From a virus: a stretch of DNA of 64,000 nucleotides. The stretch lies in IMG/VR virus record IMGVR_UViG_3300021057_000274, positions 124,001 to 188,000 of that record; one strand, given 5' to 3'. Position numbers and translations under genes: made by a program. This document shows positions 55,701 through 62,769 of the stretch, in pieces. The notes under the pieces were generated by a model that saw only the letters and a list, made by a program, of their open reading frames with translations, was not told the DNA's origin and made no database searches. The number at the start of each line of letters is the position of its first letter. Within the stretch, counting starts at the first letter, position 1.

Positions 55701-58305
55701 GCTCAGGGTCGAGCACCTTTTGCGGAGCGACCTTAGGGACGAGTCCGAGGTACGGGAGCGTCGCGATCAGGTTGTAGATGCTCGAGGTCGAGTCGTAGAA
55801 GAGAGTGACGATGAACTCATCGAGGATCGACGGGCTCGCGGCGGTGACTGGAGAGCGAGACGCGAAAAACTCCTTGAACTCGACGACGAGATCAGGGTCG
55901 ATCGAGTCACCCGAGGAGGGCGGAGTGACGCGACCCTCGACCAGGAGATCAGGCACCTTGCTCTCGATGAACTCTCTGATCATGCTGAAGAGATGCTCGT
56001 AGCTCTGGCGCGCGAACTCGAGGAGAACGGGGATCGTGATCCCCTCCTGAATCATCACCGAGATGAACTTCGCGACCTCCTTGTCGTACTGCTTGATCGT
56101 GCCGCCGGCCCCCATCGCCTTGGAGACGAGGGATCTCCAGTTGTTCTTTCCAGACGCCGATCCGGTCAGCCCGTCCTGCGCCTCGATGATCGAGATGAAG
56201 TGAGTGTAGAGGTCACCCTGCTTGATGACGGTTCGCGTCTCGTTTTGCACGTTCCACTTGAGCTGCGGTGGGATCTCCCAGGTGCCGTCTCGGTCGGCTG
56301 GCGTCGCCTCGATGAGCAGGTCGGTGTCGGCCTCAGACAGGATCGCGGAGGGGGTCTCGAGGGTCCGATAGGTTCCGTCAACCTTGACGTAGAGCTTTCG
56401 GCTCTCGTAGACGTAGCTGCGGATCTCGAGGATGAACTTGTCACCTGCGACGAACGGCGTCGAGCCAGCGATCGGCGTGAAGGTCAAGCCTGACACCGTC
56501 GCGGGAGCACCGACCGGGACGTTAGCATGAGCTCCGCTGACCGTTCCAGTGACCGTGAACGAGTTGGTCGGTTGGAAATACTCGAGGGTGAGAAGCTCAG
56601 GAAGACACGTCACCGCGGTCTTCATGCTCGAGATCGTGCCGTTGCCCATGGCGTCCACCTCTACGATCCGCGCCGAATATCCGTACACCGCGCCGTCTCG
56701 TTCAGGCATGTAACGGCCTGTGGACAGACCCTGGATGTAGGCTTCCCCGTTGATCGTGACGCACTGGTTCAAGAGCTGAGGTGTCGTCTCGATCGCGGTT
56801 TTAGCGATCGGAAGATCCGCGACGCGCGCAAAGAGCTTGCGTTGGAGGTACGCGTCATTGAGGTTCGGGTCGGTGGCCTCTGGGAGAATCTTGAAAGTGT
56901 CGTCAGCGTTGTCGAGCAAGTAGTGCTTGAAGCGCGGTAGCTCACCGAGCTCGACCTTCGCGGCGATCAGCTCGCTCTCGAGCTTGACGTTGAACTCGAT
57001 GATCGGACGCGTCGCTTGAGAGTACAGCTGAAGCGAGTCACGGTTGAGGTTTGAGACGTGGGTCCAGTAGTTGTAGACCGACCACGCAGACGTGCCGCCG
57101 GTCTCGATCACGTAGTACTCCGGGTCACCGGTGACGTTGAACGCGGGAAGCTCGTTCGCCGGGCGGTCGATCCCGGTCCAGTAGTAGTTCCGGAAGTTCG
57201 TGATCTTGTCCTGGTTGATCAGGGTACCTGAGGTGTCGTACTTGACGTACCTCGGCCCTGCGTCAGCCCCTGCTCTCCAGATCGTGCGGAGCGTGCCGTT
57301 GACGTCGCTCGAGTTGTTATAATGCTTGTAGAAACGCACGCGACCAGAGTCATCGGCGAGCGCGTGCTCGAAGATGTAGTCGTTGCTGGCGTCGGTGACG
57401 ATGCGGCGCTCGATGACCGAGTCAACCGGATACGTCGGGTCCTCCTGGTAGTAAAAGATCGCGGAGGCGACGCCGAGGTGAGTCGAGTCAACGTCATAGA
57501 GATCGAACAGCGGGAGCTGGTTCTTTCGTTTCTTTGACTGTCCGAAGGTCGTGCCCGTCTCGCTCGGAGCCAAGCTTACGTCCTGAACGGTGCTCAAGCG
57601 AATCCCGCGCGAGTACTCGATGATCGGGCGTGTCGCCTGGATGAGGTCCTCAAACCCGATCAAGCCGCCGTGAGCGTCGATGAACTCCGAGACCTCCTCC
57701 CGGTGGATCCACATGTTGGTCATCGCCCAGTCGGACCAGGACGCGAGGTTGGGGGCCGGCGAGACCGGCGTCGTGCCGCTCAGCGCGCCGCGCTCGATGA
57801 CGTAGTACTCCGGCTTCTCGCCTGTCTCACCGTAGGTGTTGAAGACGGCCGCGGCCGTCGCGGCGGGCGGAAGGCCGAGCGTCTCAAACGGTAGCGACGG
57901 CGCCGACGTGACCCACTTGCCTACCCAGAAGTACTGGTTATGGTTGCAAAACTTGTCGAGATCGATCGGTGGAACAAAGTTATAGCTCTTGCTCGAGAAC
58001 CAGTCGCCGATCTTCTCATAGTTGCAGCCGAGGAGCACGAGCTTCTGAACGATGTCAGGCCACGAGTAGATGCGCTTCTCGGTCGCATGCTCGGCGTAGA
58101 TGAGCGGCGACAGCTGGTTGAGCTGCCGCTCGAGAGTCAGCTCCTTGAGGTGAACGTCACCAGCGTCAGGATCACCCAGATACCCGTAGACCCCAACCGA
58201 GTCCTCCTTCGAGAGGTGACGATTGAAGAGGTTCCTGAAGAGGGTGTCAACCGTCTTGTCACGGTACCTCTGAGGAAGAAGCTTTAGGAGATCGAGCGAC
58301 GGCAT
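49738..58305 (-). CDS. Giant baseplate wedge-type protein, 2855 aa
   Basis: Starts MPSLDLLKLLPQRYRDKTVD and runs without interruption. It contains repeated modules such as NQYFWVGKWV near the N-terminus, EYYVIERGALSGTTP and later NYYWTGIDRPANELPAF, then EYYVIETGG. Other segments (PARPYRGQFWYKTS, KLWWDTADLDWKPY) look like tail-fibre-type structural units. The position directly after gp6 matches gp7 of T4, but at nearly three times its length. The long helical region and repeats suggest an extended scaffold or tape-like element of the baseplate periphery. Confidence 0.68.
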   Translation of the reverse strand: MPSLDLLKLLPQRYRDKTVDTLFRNLFNRHLSKEDSVGVYGYLGDPDAGDVHLKELTLERQLNQLSPLIYAEHATEKRIYSWPDIVQKLVLLGCNYEKIGDWFSSKSYNFVPPIDLDKFCNHNQYFWVGKWVTSAPSLPFETLGLPPAATAAAVFNTYGETGEKPEYYVIERGALSGTTPVSPAPNLASWSDWAMTNMWIHREEVSEFIDAHGGLIGFEDLIQATRPIIEYSRGIRLSTVQDVSLAPSETGTTFGQSKKRKNQLPLFDLYDVDSTHLGVASAIFYYQEDPTYPVDSVIERRIVTDASNDYIFEHALADDSGRVRFYKHYNNSSDVNGTLRTIWRAGADAGPRYVKYDTSGTLINQDKITNFRNYYWTGIDRPANELPAFNVTGDPEYYVIETGGTSAWSVYNYWTHVSNLNRDSLQLYSQATRPIIEFNVKLESELIAAKVELGELPRFKHYLLDNADDTFKILPEATDPNLNDAYLQRKLFARVADLPIAKTAIETTPQLLNQCVTINGEAYIQGLSTGRYMPERDGAVYGYSARIVEVDAMGNGTISSMKTAVTCLPELLTLEYFQPTNSFTVTGTVSGAHANVPVGAPATVSGLTFTPIAGSTPFVAGDKFILEIRSYVYESRKLYVKVDGTYRTLETPSAILSEADTDLLIEATPADRDGTWEIPPQLKWNVQNETRTVIKQGDLYTHFISIIEAQDGLTGSASGKNNWRSLVSKAMGAGGTIKQYDKEVAKFISVMIQEGITIPVLLEFARQSYEHLFSMIREFIESKVPDLLVEGRVTPPSSGDSIDPDLVVEFKEFFASRSPVTAASPSILDEFIVTLFYDSTSSIYNLIATLPYLGLVPKVAPQKVLDPELNLEMLIHHDGHRSKLLPTSDDVLKKIVTKRFKRTFGNETPGVIGTEFPARPYRGQFWYKTSTKELFIYRVISDQGERPDDAENGDYSYDRLNNVLWQFNGAWVEIGSSVVQVGAPWTLVKLDLLAQNLTLVIEQELFDHCPTLTQAFDPAPLRASVNYFDFMKLEFERFGAKYNVPDVYSTIFDQANAFTWNYISATIPGTTSQHAAWQEVYLDVYGTSRPDLEPWILAGYADEATLMAALVGAGALPGGTTEWLPIFWTDFEVLTFLRARLVLLGRPQKFSVKTATAELLPPYSTDPESLLSVPPTGVADKYFFGDMGPIEIFWRKTLDFLYSEQKVFFKLDPLSYVYHTWGTKQKTLGEYTFYADVGKKKAPVDISLHGEPLTELIDATWITATMTSLPGFDQEYVLTCVSRQDGIFKVTGTGIITPQFITNFTYSNAFINVTLTEKKRGFFWGDTFKVKIDAEVPELTVEVVPQTYFRAEGLNQIYVQYSRNFGEDVAISLNSTLLKSWTPKLSYRCAGLINTDSLKMRVGSEVIETPAYAVRLKENKFHTSSWINALRVQLVHRGATVFSNNVSVPAIGPTGSYGEDWIFRVDAYNSERPGLAWYQFDLNGEHTTFTALDGLQASMSWKRYKTPSAVVNYRTPFLVTGIQNFLNFIFGYADKMHDEGWRFTDVENPIIDPQWHRTIDYQFLAEKFIVQQFSGVDAGSSFLFNPFYRKAWFMTPRGMLSNVFEALGLEQETVCSILTQHKKKLRPDQVRVFRQDDVTQLVFDEPVFTLHALTSEYEHVILLENYTVGKALIYDPFLGQQAKKVLFSGRRQAAFTGKLDFGGHFIVGDEVKKNIESSVNGLSKLYDPNVAASPEIDRARSILGFDRKRYFEDRETSEISEFKFWQGLIANKGTNLSLNAFINSSKFETANLDEYWAYRYAEYGDARKRLFPELRVEADDCTGERTSYLFLEEDESLFAMKRFDEGEYDESLFDFSTIYDLTSAEGIELFDATNMIIVFPDDETRWHKYDDLKALTSFQLKVLAEMTIVPDSLDKLYSITDKSGNPVRADCFELINVELADETESSGVYRERGDYVAATDPAEYSTAKFERVNASTIKINDVALLNRIIKVVAYGPNFEQYSPVALYNYKTGDLVRSDIIWWDPARGHHHPEAHSLISYEQAADPAKYNQTSLGRNSDPLRTWGEKQVGKLWWDTADLDWKPYHDSKIFEDVNDRLRHWGALADFSKVNVYEWVRSEVPPAEYGSETEGEVAQSYLVTRDRVWWQRVVAWKVKNPTDGVIKFLAYQPAKLKTFLTNGHGTLVVNAGKFEDYGVVRGTKIAGAIYTSTTKTDANLARIFGMAEVTSESSTISVGTAAAYTGGPTFASSNFVTTFTLEIDDQTYAFNGELGDYNLSNFTDGGVDYIKLQAPSGKNQIIEVHDTPVQAGTKDSYFFDQLGIKIFYTVTYGHADTWPAPIGGVPSEAQRKSTMATAIGNAAHDIYLRSTVTVFSPIAFVDGVTTYTTLDATADLTTNGWIAWNDPIENPNLVTNKNLNPYSPVAGEWVEVDDFLIDLASDISSHMADPWTWFGGADYTPYRSTWTTWTKVVDDFREAKYFVTGSDTLNDFLEDKFTYASMLAADVKERGYLYLNGTMIRHADWTVSQNGVDAFVQVTDEAIASEGDVITFKLVPAEVTTEDLEFDPDVADTDPYKLVQYKHDFPHVRELRRDEVSGLSVNVYYFWVKEKRSPARGKALAVNQIAALLTNHDGLYAVPQGLKWYNQLDGRPNRYAILSVQGLRRHVKENDSYKLRLTLDQTLRSDPTAELKNVHTEWILLRKFQPTRIPKKLWDTLTDSLCGESQVGDPLPFSVREIYDQRNESSIRYGLSGEQIMVDPKIARETVKYTILNTQVTRLVDGAKVPHYISYEGFDINKLDTYLSTTAEIKKLMADLWRFANPKQLSEIFFEVLEDSLAKTPELKDFFKTSYVSLNDVRIVS

Positions 58306-58312
58306 GGGTCAG

Positions 58313-58321
58313 GTATTTACA
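58313..58321 (-). promoter_or_regulatory. Late promoter-type motif (TGTAAATAC)
   Basis: Eight bases before the ATG of the 2855-aa gene; no Shine-Dalgarno within the gap. Confidence 0.5.
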
Positions 58322-58349
58322 ACACCTACCCAAGTGAGCCAGACCGTCT

Positions 58350-61300
58350 CTACGCCTTTTGCTTGAGCGTCGACTTGTCAATGCCCTCGATGATCTCGAT
58401 GTTCTCGAGACTAGCAGCCGAGACGAAGATCTCGTCGGCGGCGCTGCGGAGGTAGAAGAGGTCACCGAAGTAGTTCGTCGGGTAGGACGGCACAAGCACC
58501 GCCGACGAGATCTCGTTGCCGAGGTCCTTGTGGATCTGAGAGCAGAGATCAGTCGCGTAGAAGCTCTGCCCGAAGTTCCACTTCTCGATCGAGAAGTAGT
58601 CCTCGATGACGTCGAGAGCGCGCGCTCTGATCTGGTTGCCCGTCATCTTGGCCGCCGGACTGATGACGATCCTAAACCGTCCGCGAAGCTCTGGGCGCGC
58701 CGCGTCACCGAAGAGATACTTGATCTTTCCCGAGTGCATGATCACCGTGTCGGACATCATCTTGCTCAAGATCGTGTCCCGGTACGTGCTGCGCAGCTCG
58801 AGACTAGACGGCGGGAGCGGCTCGACGGCCTCGATCCCCTTGACGAAGTTTCTCACCCGGGAGTAGTACCCTCGCGTGAGGATGTACATGTCGATGATGT
58901 TTGTTGAGGTCGGGTCGAGAAGATGATCATGGCGCGCGAAGTGCTGCCACATGAAGTAGAGCCCGTCACGCCCGCGTCTGCGAACGTACTTTCCTGACAC
59001 GTCATCGGTGTAGGTCAGGGTCTCGATGAAGAGGGTGCGCTTGACTGGGGTTAGCTTTCCCGCGTCATCCTTGGTGAAGTAAACGTAGTCGCTCGAGCTG
59101 AACAGCTTGAGAAATTCAGGGTTTTGGATCGCTCCGTCACCCGAGAAGGTGAGCTGGGTCGGGTCAGCTGGAGTGACCGAGATCGCGTTGATGTTCGTGT
59201 CACCGTTAGTGTAGTTGACGTCACTGATCACCGAGTAGAGGTGGTCCTCACCGAGCGGCGCCGCGCGCGCCGCGTCAAGGTTCGACTTGAGCAAGCGAAC
59301 CGTGTCGAAGACGCGAGTCTTGGTCTCAGGATCGATGACCGGCTCGCTCCTCTCGAAGAAGAACTTGGTAGTCGGGCTCTCGGCGATCAGCTTGAAGTTG
59401 CGCTTCGTGATCGTCCAGTACAGGAGGTTGCCGTTGCTGTCGTCGGTTCGCTCAACGAGCATGACCCAGGAGGCCGGGAGAGAGTCGAGCGAGTAAGCCT
59501 CGGTCTCGGGCGTCGAGGAGAGCGCCGAGTCGTCGATCATCTTGAAGCGACCCTGGAGGTTGCGCTTGTGGAGAGTCGGGGTTAGGGTGCTGCCCACCGT
59601 CACTACGACGATGATGAAAGCGTCGCCGATCTGAATCTCACGATCAACGTCAGCCGTCGGGAAGTCGATGAGGAACGAGAGGATGCCGTTGTCATAGTTC
59701 TCGCCGATCTGTCCGTTGCCGGTGTCACCGGTGACCGAGCCGTAGACCGCGAAGTTGCCGTCAGCGTCGAGGATCTCGATCGTCCACGTCTCCTCCTTGC
59801 CCGCGCTCTGATCGATGCGCGCCGAGGTGAAGGCGTCGACCGTGATCGTCGTGGTGTCCTCTGGCACGATCTTGAGCGTCGACCCGAACGTGCGGATCGG
59901 GTCGAACGCGATCCCGAAGCGCTTCTGAGAACCAGTGATCTGGAGACCTGACACTGAACCAGGGTTCGAGACGAGGGTATACACTCCGGTCAGCGTGTTC
60001 TTCGTCACCATCTTTAAGTTGGCGTCGTAGATGCGCTTGTCGGTGTCACCGTTGACGACGCCGTACGCCGTCTTGGAGTTGCTCGAGGACTCTGAGAGGT
60101 TTGAGTCGAGAAGAACGGTTGAGTCAGGTTCACCGTACCAGTGACGGTCTAGCAACCCTTGGATCTCGGTCTTCTCCATCACCTGGAATCCGTCAGAGAG
60201 CACCAACCCCGAGTCCTCAACGAACCTCGTTCGCGGCCGCACGAGGGCCAGGTTAAAGGGCGACGCGCTGATCGAGAAGGCGTAGGTGATCAGGTTGTAG
60301 ATGCCGGGCTCCGAGAGAATCGGCTCGATCACCTCGTCGATCAAGCTCCGCGGAGAGATCTGGGAGACGGTCGTCTCAGCCGAGATCTCGTAGTACATCC
60401 GCAAGTCATTACCGAAGATCTTGACGTTGCGGTACTTGCCGGAGGCGTCGTTGACTAAAATCCCCTTCGACTCGCCGGCGTACGTGCGGTTGATCGACTT
60501 GAGACGGAGGATCGACGGGTCGCTGAGCGGAAAGCTGTTGTAGTCCTCACCGTTCACCATCCGGTTCTGAGTGAAGTAGACGCCCGGGGCGACCTTGCGG
60601 ATGTGCTCGATGTCCTCGCTCGGCGCCGAGTTTTGGAGCGGGGCAGTTAGCGAGTAGGTGAGAGTGCAACTCTCTTGCCGCCCGAGCTTGGAGGTGTAGA
60701 GAAACGTCGCGTTCTCGTTCGCGATCTCGTTCTTGGCGACCGTCGCGCTTCCGCTCTCAGATTGGCGAACCCAGATGTGAAAGACGCCGGTCGGGATGTC
60801 AGCGAAGTCACCGTCGCCGAAGATGAGCCTGATCTGATCGTTCTCGAGGGTCTCGACAGAGTACTTGGTGCGGGTGGCGACGTTGTTGAAGGCGAGGTTG
60901 CGACCGACGACGCTCGGTACGTTCTCCCAGTGCTCGAGGATCTCCCCCCGTGAGTCCACCTTCTGCACCCAGACGTCGACGTCGTTGATGTTGTTCAAGC
61001 CGATCTCGAGGACGCGGTCGAGGAGCTTGGTGTCGAAGACGTGGACGAGCTTCTGGAGAGTACCTTGCTTCGTGTACATCATGAAGCCGGTCGTGTCCGA
61101 CGAGTAGCCGTAGCCGTCGTCGAGGTAGAGGATCGAGAAGAAGTCATTCGGGTTTGGCGCCCGCTCAAAAGCCCCGCTCTCGTCAACGTCGGCAGGAACA
61201 AGCTCGAAGCTGAGGTCCTGGCCGTTGACAGGGGCCTTCAGCTTGAGGACGCCGTTGCGAAACGAGCTGCGATTGTTGTCGCTCTCGAGGATGTTCTTGA

Positions 61301-61841
61301 GTTGGTATTGCTGAAAGATCGTGTTGTCGACCTGAAACGACTTGAGCGGATGCCCGAACTGCTGGGTGAGCACCCGGTTCAAGACGATGAAGAACTGCTC
61401 ATGCCACAGCGGATTGTTCGCGTCGTTCCAGCGAATGACTCGGTTCGCGAGCGAGTTACCCTGTGAGTCCCGAATGTCCTCAGAGATCGAGATCGACGTG
61501 ATCTTGACCAGTCCCCGGAGCGGAATGTTTCTAGTCGCCGAGTACGAGATCATCTTCGCCATGCGGAGGATGCTCTGCTTTCGCTGGGCGTCCGTGATCG
61601 CGTTCTCGTGACCGATCAGATCGGTCCGGTACGCCATCAGCTCCGCGACGTAGGCGAACGTCGAGATGAGAGCCATCGTCTGGCTCGTCTCGATGTAGTC
61701 GTTGAAGTTCTCTGGGTAGTAGAACTTGAGGTAGTCGATCAACGATTGCTTGACCGCGTCATAGTCGTACGCGGTGAAGTTGATCTCCTCAAAAGCCTTA
61801 TAGACTTTTTCCCAGGACTCGGCCGCGGTGGAGAGATGCAT
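58350..61841 (-). CDS. 6: Baseplate wedge protein gp6-like
   Basis: 1163 residues. The N-terminal 140 residues carry the gp6 pattern: YDYDAVKQSLIDYLKFYYPE, NFNDYIETSQTMALISTFAY, ELMAYRTDLIGHENAITDAQ and RKQSILRMAKMISYSATRN. T4 gp6 is the central ring-forming wedge protein (660 residues), and marine and soil T4 relatives often have longer versions. The C-terminal half is beta-rich and long, so it may carry added domains. Directly upstream on this strand are a gp25-like gene and an inserted gene. Confidence 0.85.
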   Translation of the reverse strand: MHLSTAAESWEKVYKAFEEINFTAYDYDAVKQSLIDYLKFYYPENFNDYIETSQTMALISTFAYVAELMAYRTDLIGHENAITDAQRKQSILRMAKMISYSATRNIPLRGLVKITSISISEDIRDSQGNSLANRVIRWNDANNPLWHEQFFIVLNRVLTQQFGHPLKSFQVDNTIFQQYQLKNILESDNNRSSFRNGVLKLKAPVNGQDLSFELVPADVDESGAFERAPNPNDFFSILYLDDGYGYSSDTTGFMMYTKQGTLQKLVHVFDTKLLDRVLEIGLNNINDVDVWVQKVDSRGEILEHWENVPSVVGRNLAFNNVATRTKYSVETLENDQIRLIFGDGDFADIPTGVFHIWVRQSESGSATVAKNEIANENATFLYTSKLGRQESCTLTYSLTAPLQNSAPSEDIEHIRKVAPGVYFTQNRMVNGEDYNSFPLSDPSILRLKSINRTYAGESKGILVNDASGKYRNVKIFGNDLRMYYEISAETTVSQISPRSLIDEVIEPILSEPGIYNLITYAFSISASPFNLALVRPRTRFVEDSGLVLSDGFQVMEKTEIQGLLDRHWYGEPDSTVLLDSNLSESSSNSKTAYGVVNGDTDKRIYDANLKMVTKNTLTGVYTLVSNPGSVSGLQITGSQKRFGIAFDPIRTFGSTLKIVPEDTTTITVDAFTSARIDQSAGKEETWTIEILDADGNFAVYGSVTGDTGNGQIGENYDNGILSFLIDFPTADVDREIQIGDAFIIVVVTVGSTLTPTLHKRNLQGRFKMIDDSALSSTPETEAYSLDSLPASWVMLVERTDDSNGNLLYWTITKRNFKLIAESPTTKFFFERSEPVIDPETKTRVFDTVRLLKSNLDAARAAPLGEDHLYSVISDVNYTNGDTNINAISVTPADPTQLTFSGDGAIQNPEFLKLFSSSDYVYFTKDDAGKLTPVKRTLFIETLTYTDDVSGKYVRRRGRDGLYFMWQHFARHDHLLDPTSTNIIDMYILTRGYYSRVRNFVKGIEAVEPLPPSSLELRSTYRDTILSKMMSDTVIMHSGKIKYLFGDAARPELRGRFRIVISPAAKMTGNQIRARALDVIEDYFSIEKWNFGQSFYATDLCSQIHKDLGNEISSAVLVPSYPTNYFGDLFYLRSAADEIFVSAASLENIEIIEGIDKSTLKQKA

Positions 61842-61844
61842 GGG

Positions 61845-61853
61845 GTATTTACA
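61845..61853 (-). promoter_or_regulatory. Late promoter-type motif (TGTAAATAC), leaderless geometry
   Basis: Four bases before the gp6 ATG. Its TAA also closes the short reading frame left after the upstream gene. Confidence 0.55.
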
Positions 61854-61884
61854 TCATGTAGATCTTGCTAGCAGCGTCAAGAAT

Positions 61885-62769
61885 CTACATCACGTAGATC
61901 TTTCCCTTAGCTAAATGGAAGGCATTTTTCACTTCCTCCTCCGCGATTCTAGGTAATCTCGCCCAGAGTTGTAGCGCCTTCTTCCACTTTCGCTCATCCC
62001 TAGTGCGTGGATGATCGTCATGAAACTTCTCTGGAAGGGGATTCAGCTCGATTTGCCCCTTGAGAATGTACTGAGCGAACAACTCATAGATAAACTCAAA
62101 GTAAGTCACGAGGTTTTTCTTCCTCGCAGAGCGCATCGTCCCGAGATGATGCGCCAGGTGCTTGATGAGAGCGTTCATCGCGTCCTCCCAGACATGGTAA
62201 TTGTTTAAGTGACTAGGATGGCCCGGATCTGCTTCCTCAACGTCATATCCAGTCTTGATGATTTCTAATAAGGACTTTTCTAATCTCGTGATGAAGCCTG
62301 TGAGTGGACTGTGGCTCTTTGGCCCTCCAGTTAGAGCATGGGCAAACCGGTGAGCTAGCATCCAGGGTGTCAGGCTAACCAGCTTTTCGTCAGACAGATT
62401 GTTCGTGATGATGACAGAGATGTTGCTCGAGTTGCTAGTTTTGCTCGCCCACTCAGCCGCGTTCTTTCCTAAATGCTCCTTGATCCATGACACTGGCTTG
62501 CTTCCTACCTGAACGGGAGCAGATTCAATTCCATAATACATGATGGTACCCTTAGACGGTTTGCTACCGTCCGCTTTCCTTGAATCCGGGTCCCAAAAGT
62601 AAAAATTGACGTCTACGGGTACCTTCTTAAAGAATTCACGATACTTTTCTTGATGTTCAGAGCTAGGAATTCTCTTAGAATCAGAGCTAGCGTAACCCTT
62701 TCCTGAAAACCCATCAGCGACCTTAAGATCTGCGATGGGCGCTTCGACGAGAAGGTCCGTGAGTTTCAT
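61885..62769 (-). CDS. Hypothetical 294-aa protein, low-GC insert between gp25 and gp6
   Basis: Begins MKLTDLLVEAPIADLKVADG. The C-terminal half is rich in His: LAHRFAHALTGGPKSH at about residues 142-157 gives an H-x-x-x-H spacing, as in zincin motifs but lacking the usual Glu, and HHLGTMRSARKKN follows later. The gene is visibly more AT-rich than both neighbours. It overlaps the gp25-like stop (TGATG). After its TAG, 11 in-frame codons repeat the C-terminal KIY-M ending. No family is recognised; it is perhaps a recent acquisition. Confidence 0.65.
   Translation of the reverse strand: MKLTDLLVEAPIADLKVADGFSGKGYASSDSKRIPSSEHQEKYREFFKKVPVDVNFYFWDPDSRKADGSKPSKGTIMYYGIESAPVQVGSKPVSWIKEHLGKNAAEWASKTSNSSNISVIITNNLSDEKLVSLTPWMLAHRFAHALTGGPKSHSPLTGFITRLEKSLLEIIKTGYDVEEADPGHPSHLNNYHVWEDAMNALIKHLAHHLGTMRSARKKNLVTYFEFIYELFAQYILKGQIELNPLPEKFHDDHPRTRDERKWKKALQLWARLPRIAEEEVKNAFHLAKGKIYVM

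Noticed and set aside
49184-61871. Long plus-strand open frames opposite the giant tail genes (for example 52645-53568, 54040-55092, 55321-56493)
   Set aside because: They are rich in Arg, Glu, Leu, Val and Asp without motifs, and mirror the GC-rich codons of the minus-strand tail genes; they are antisense shadows.
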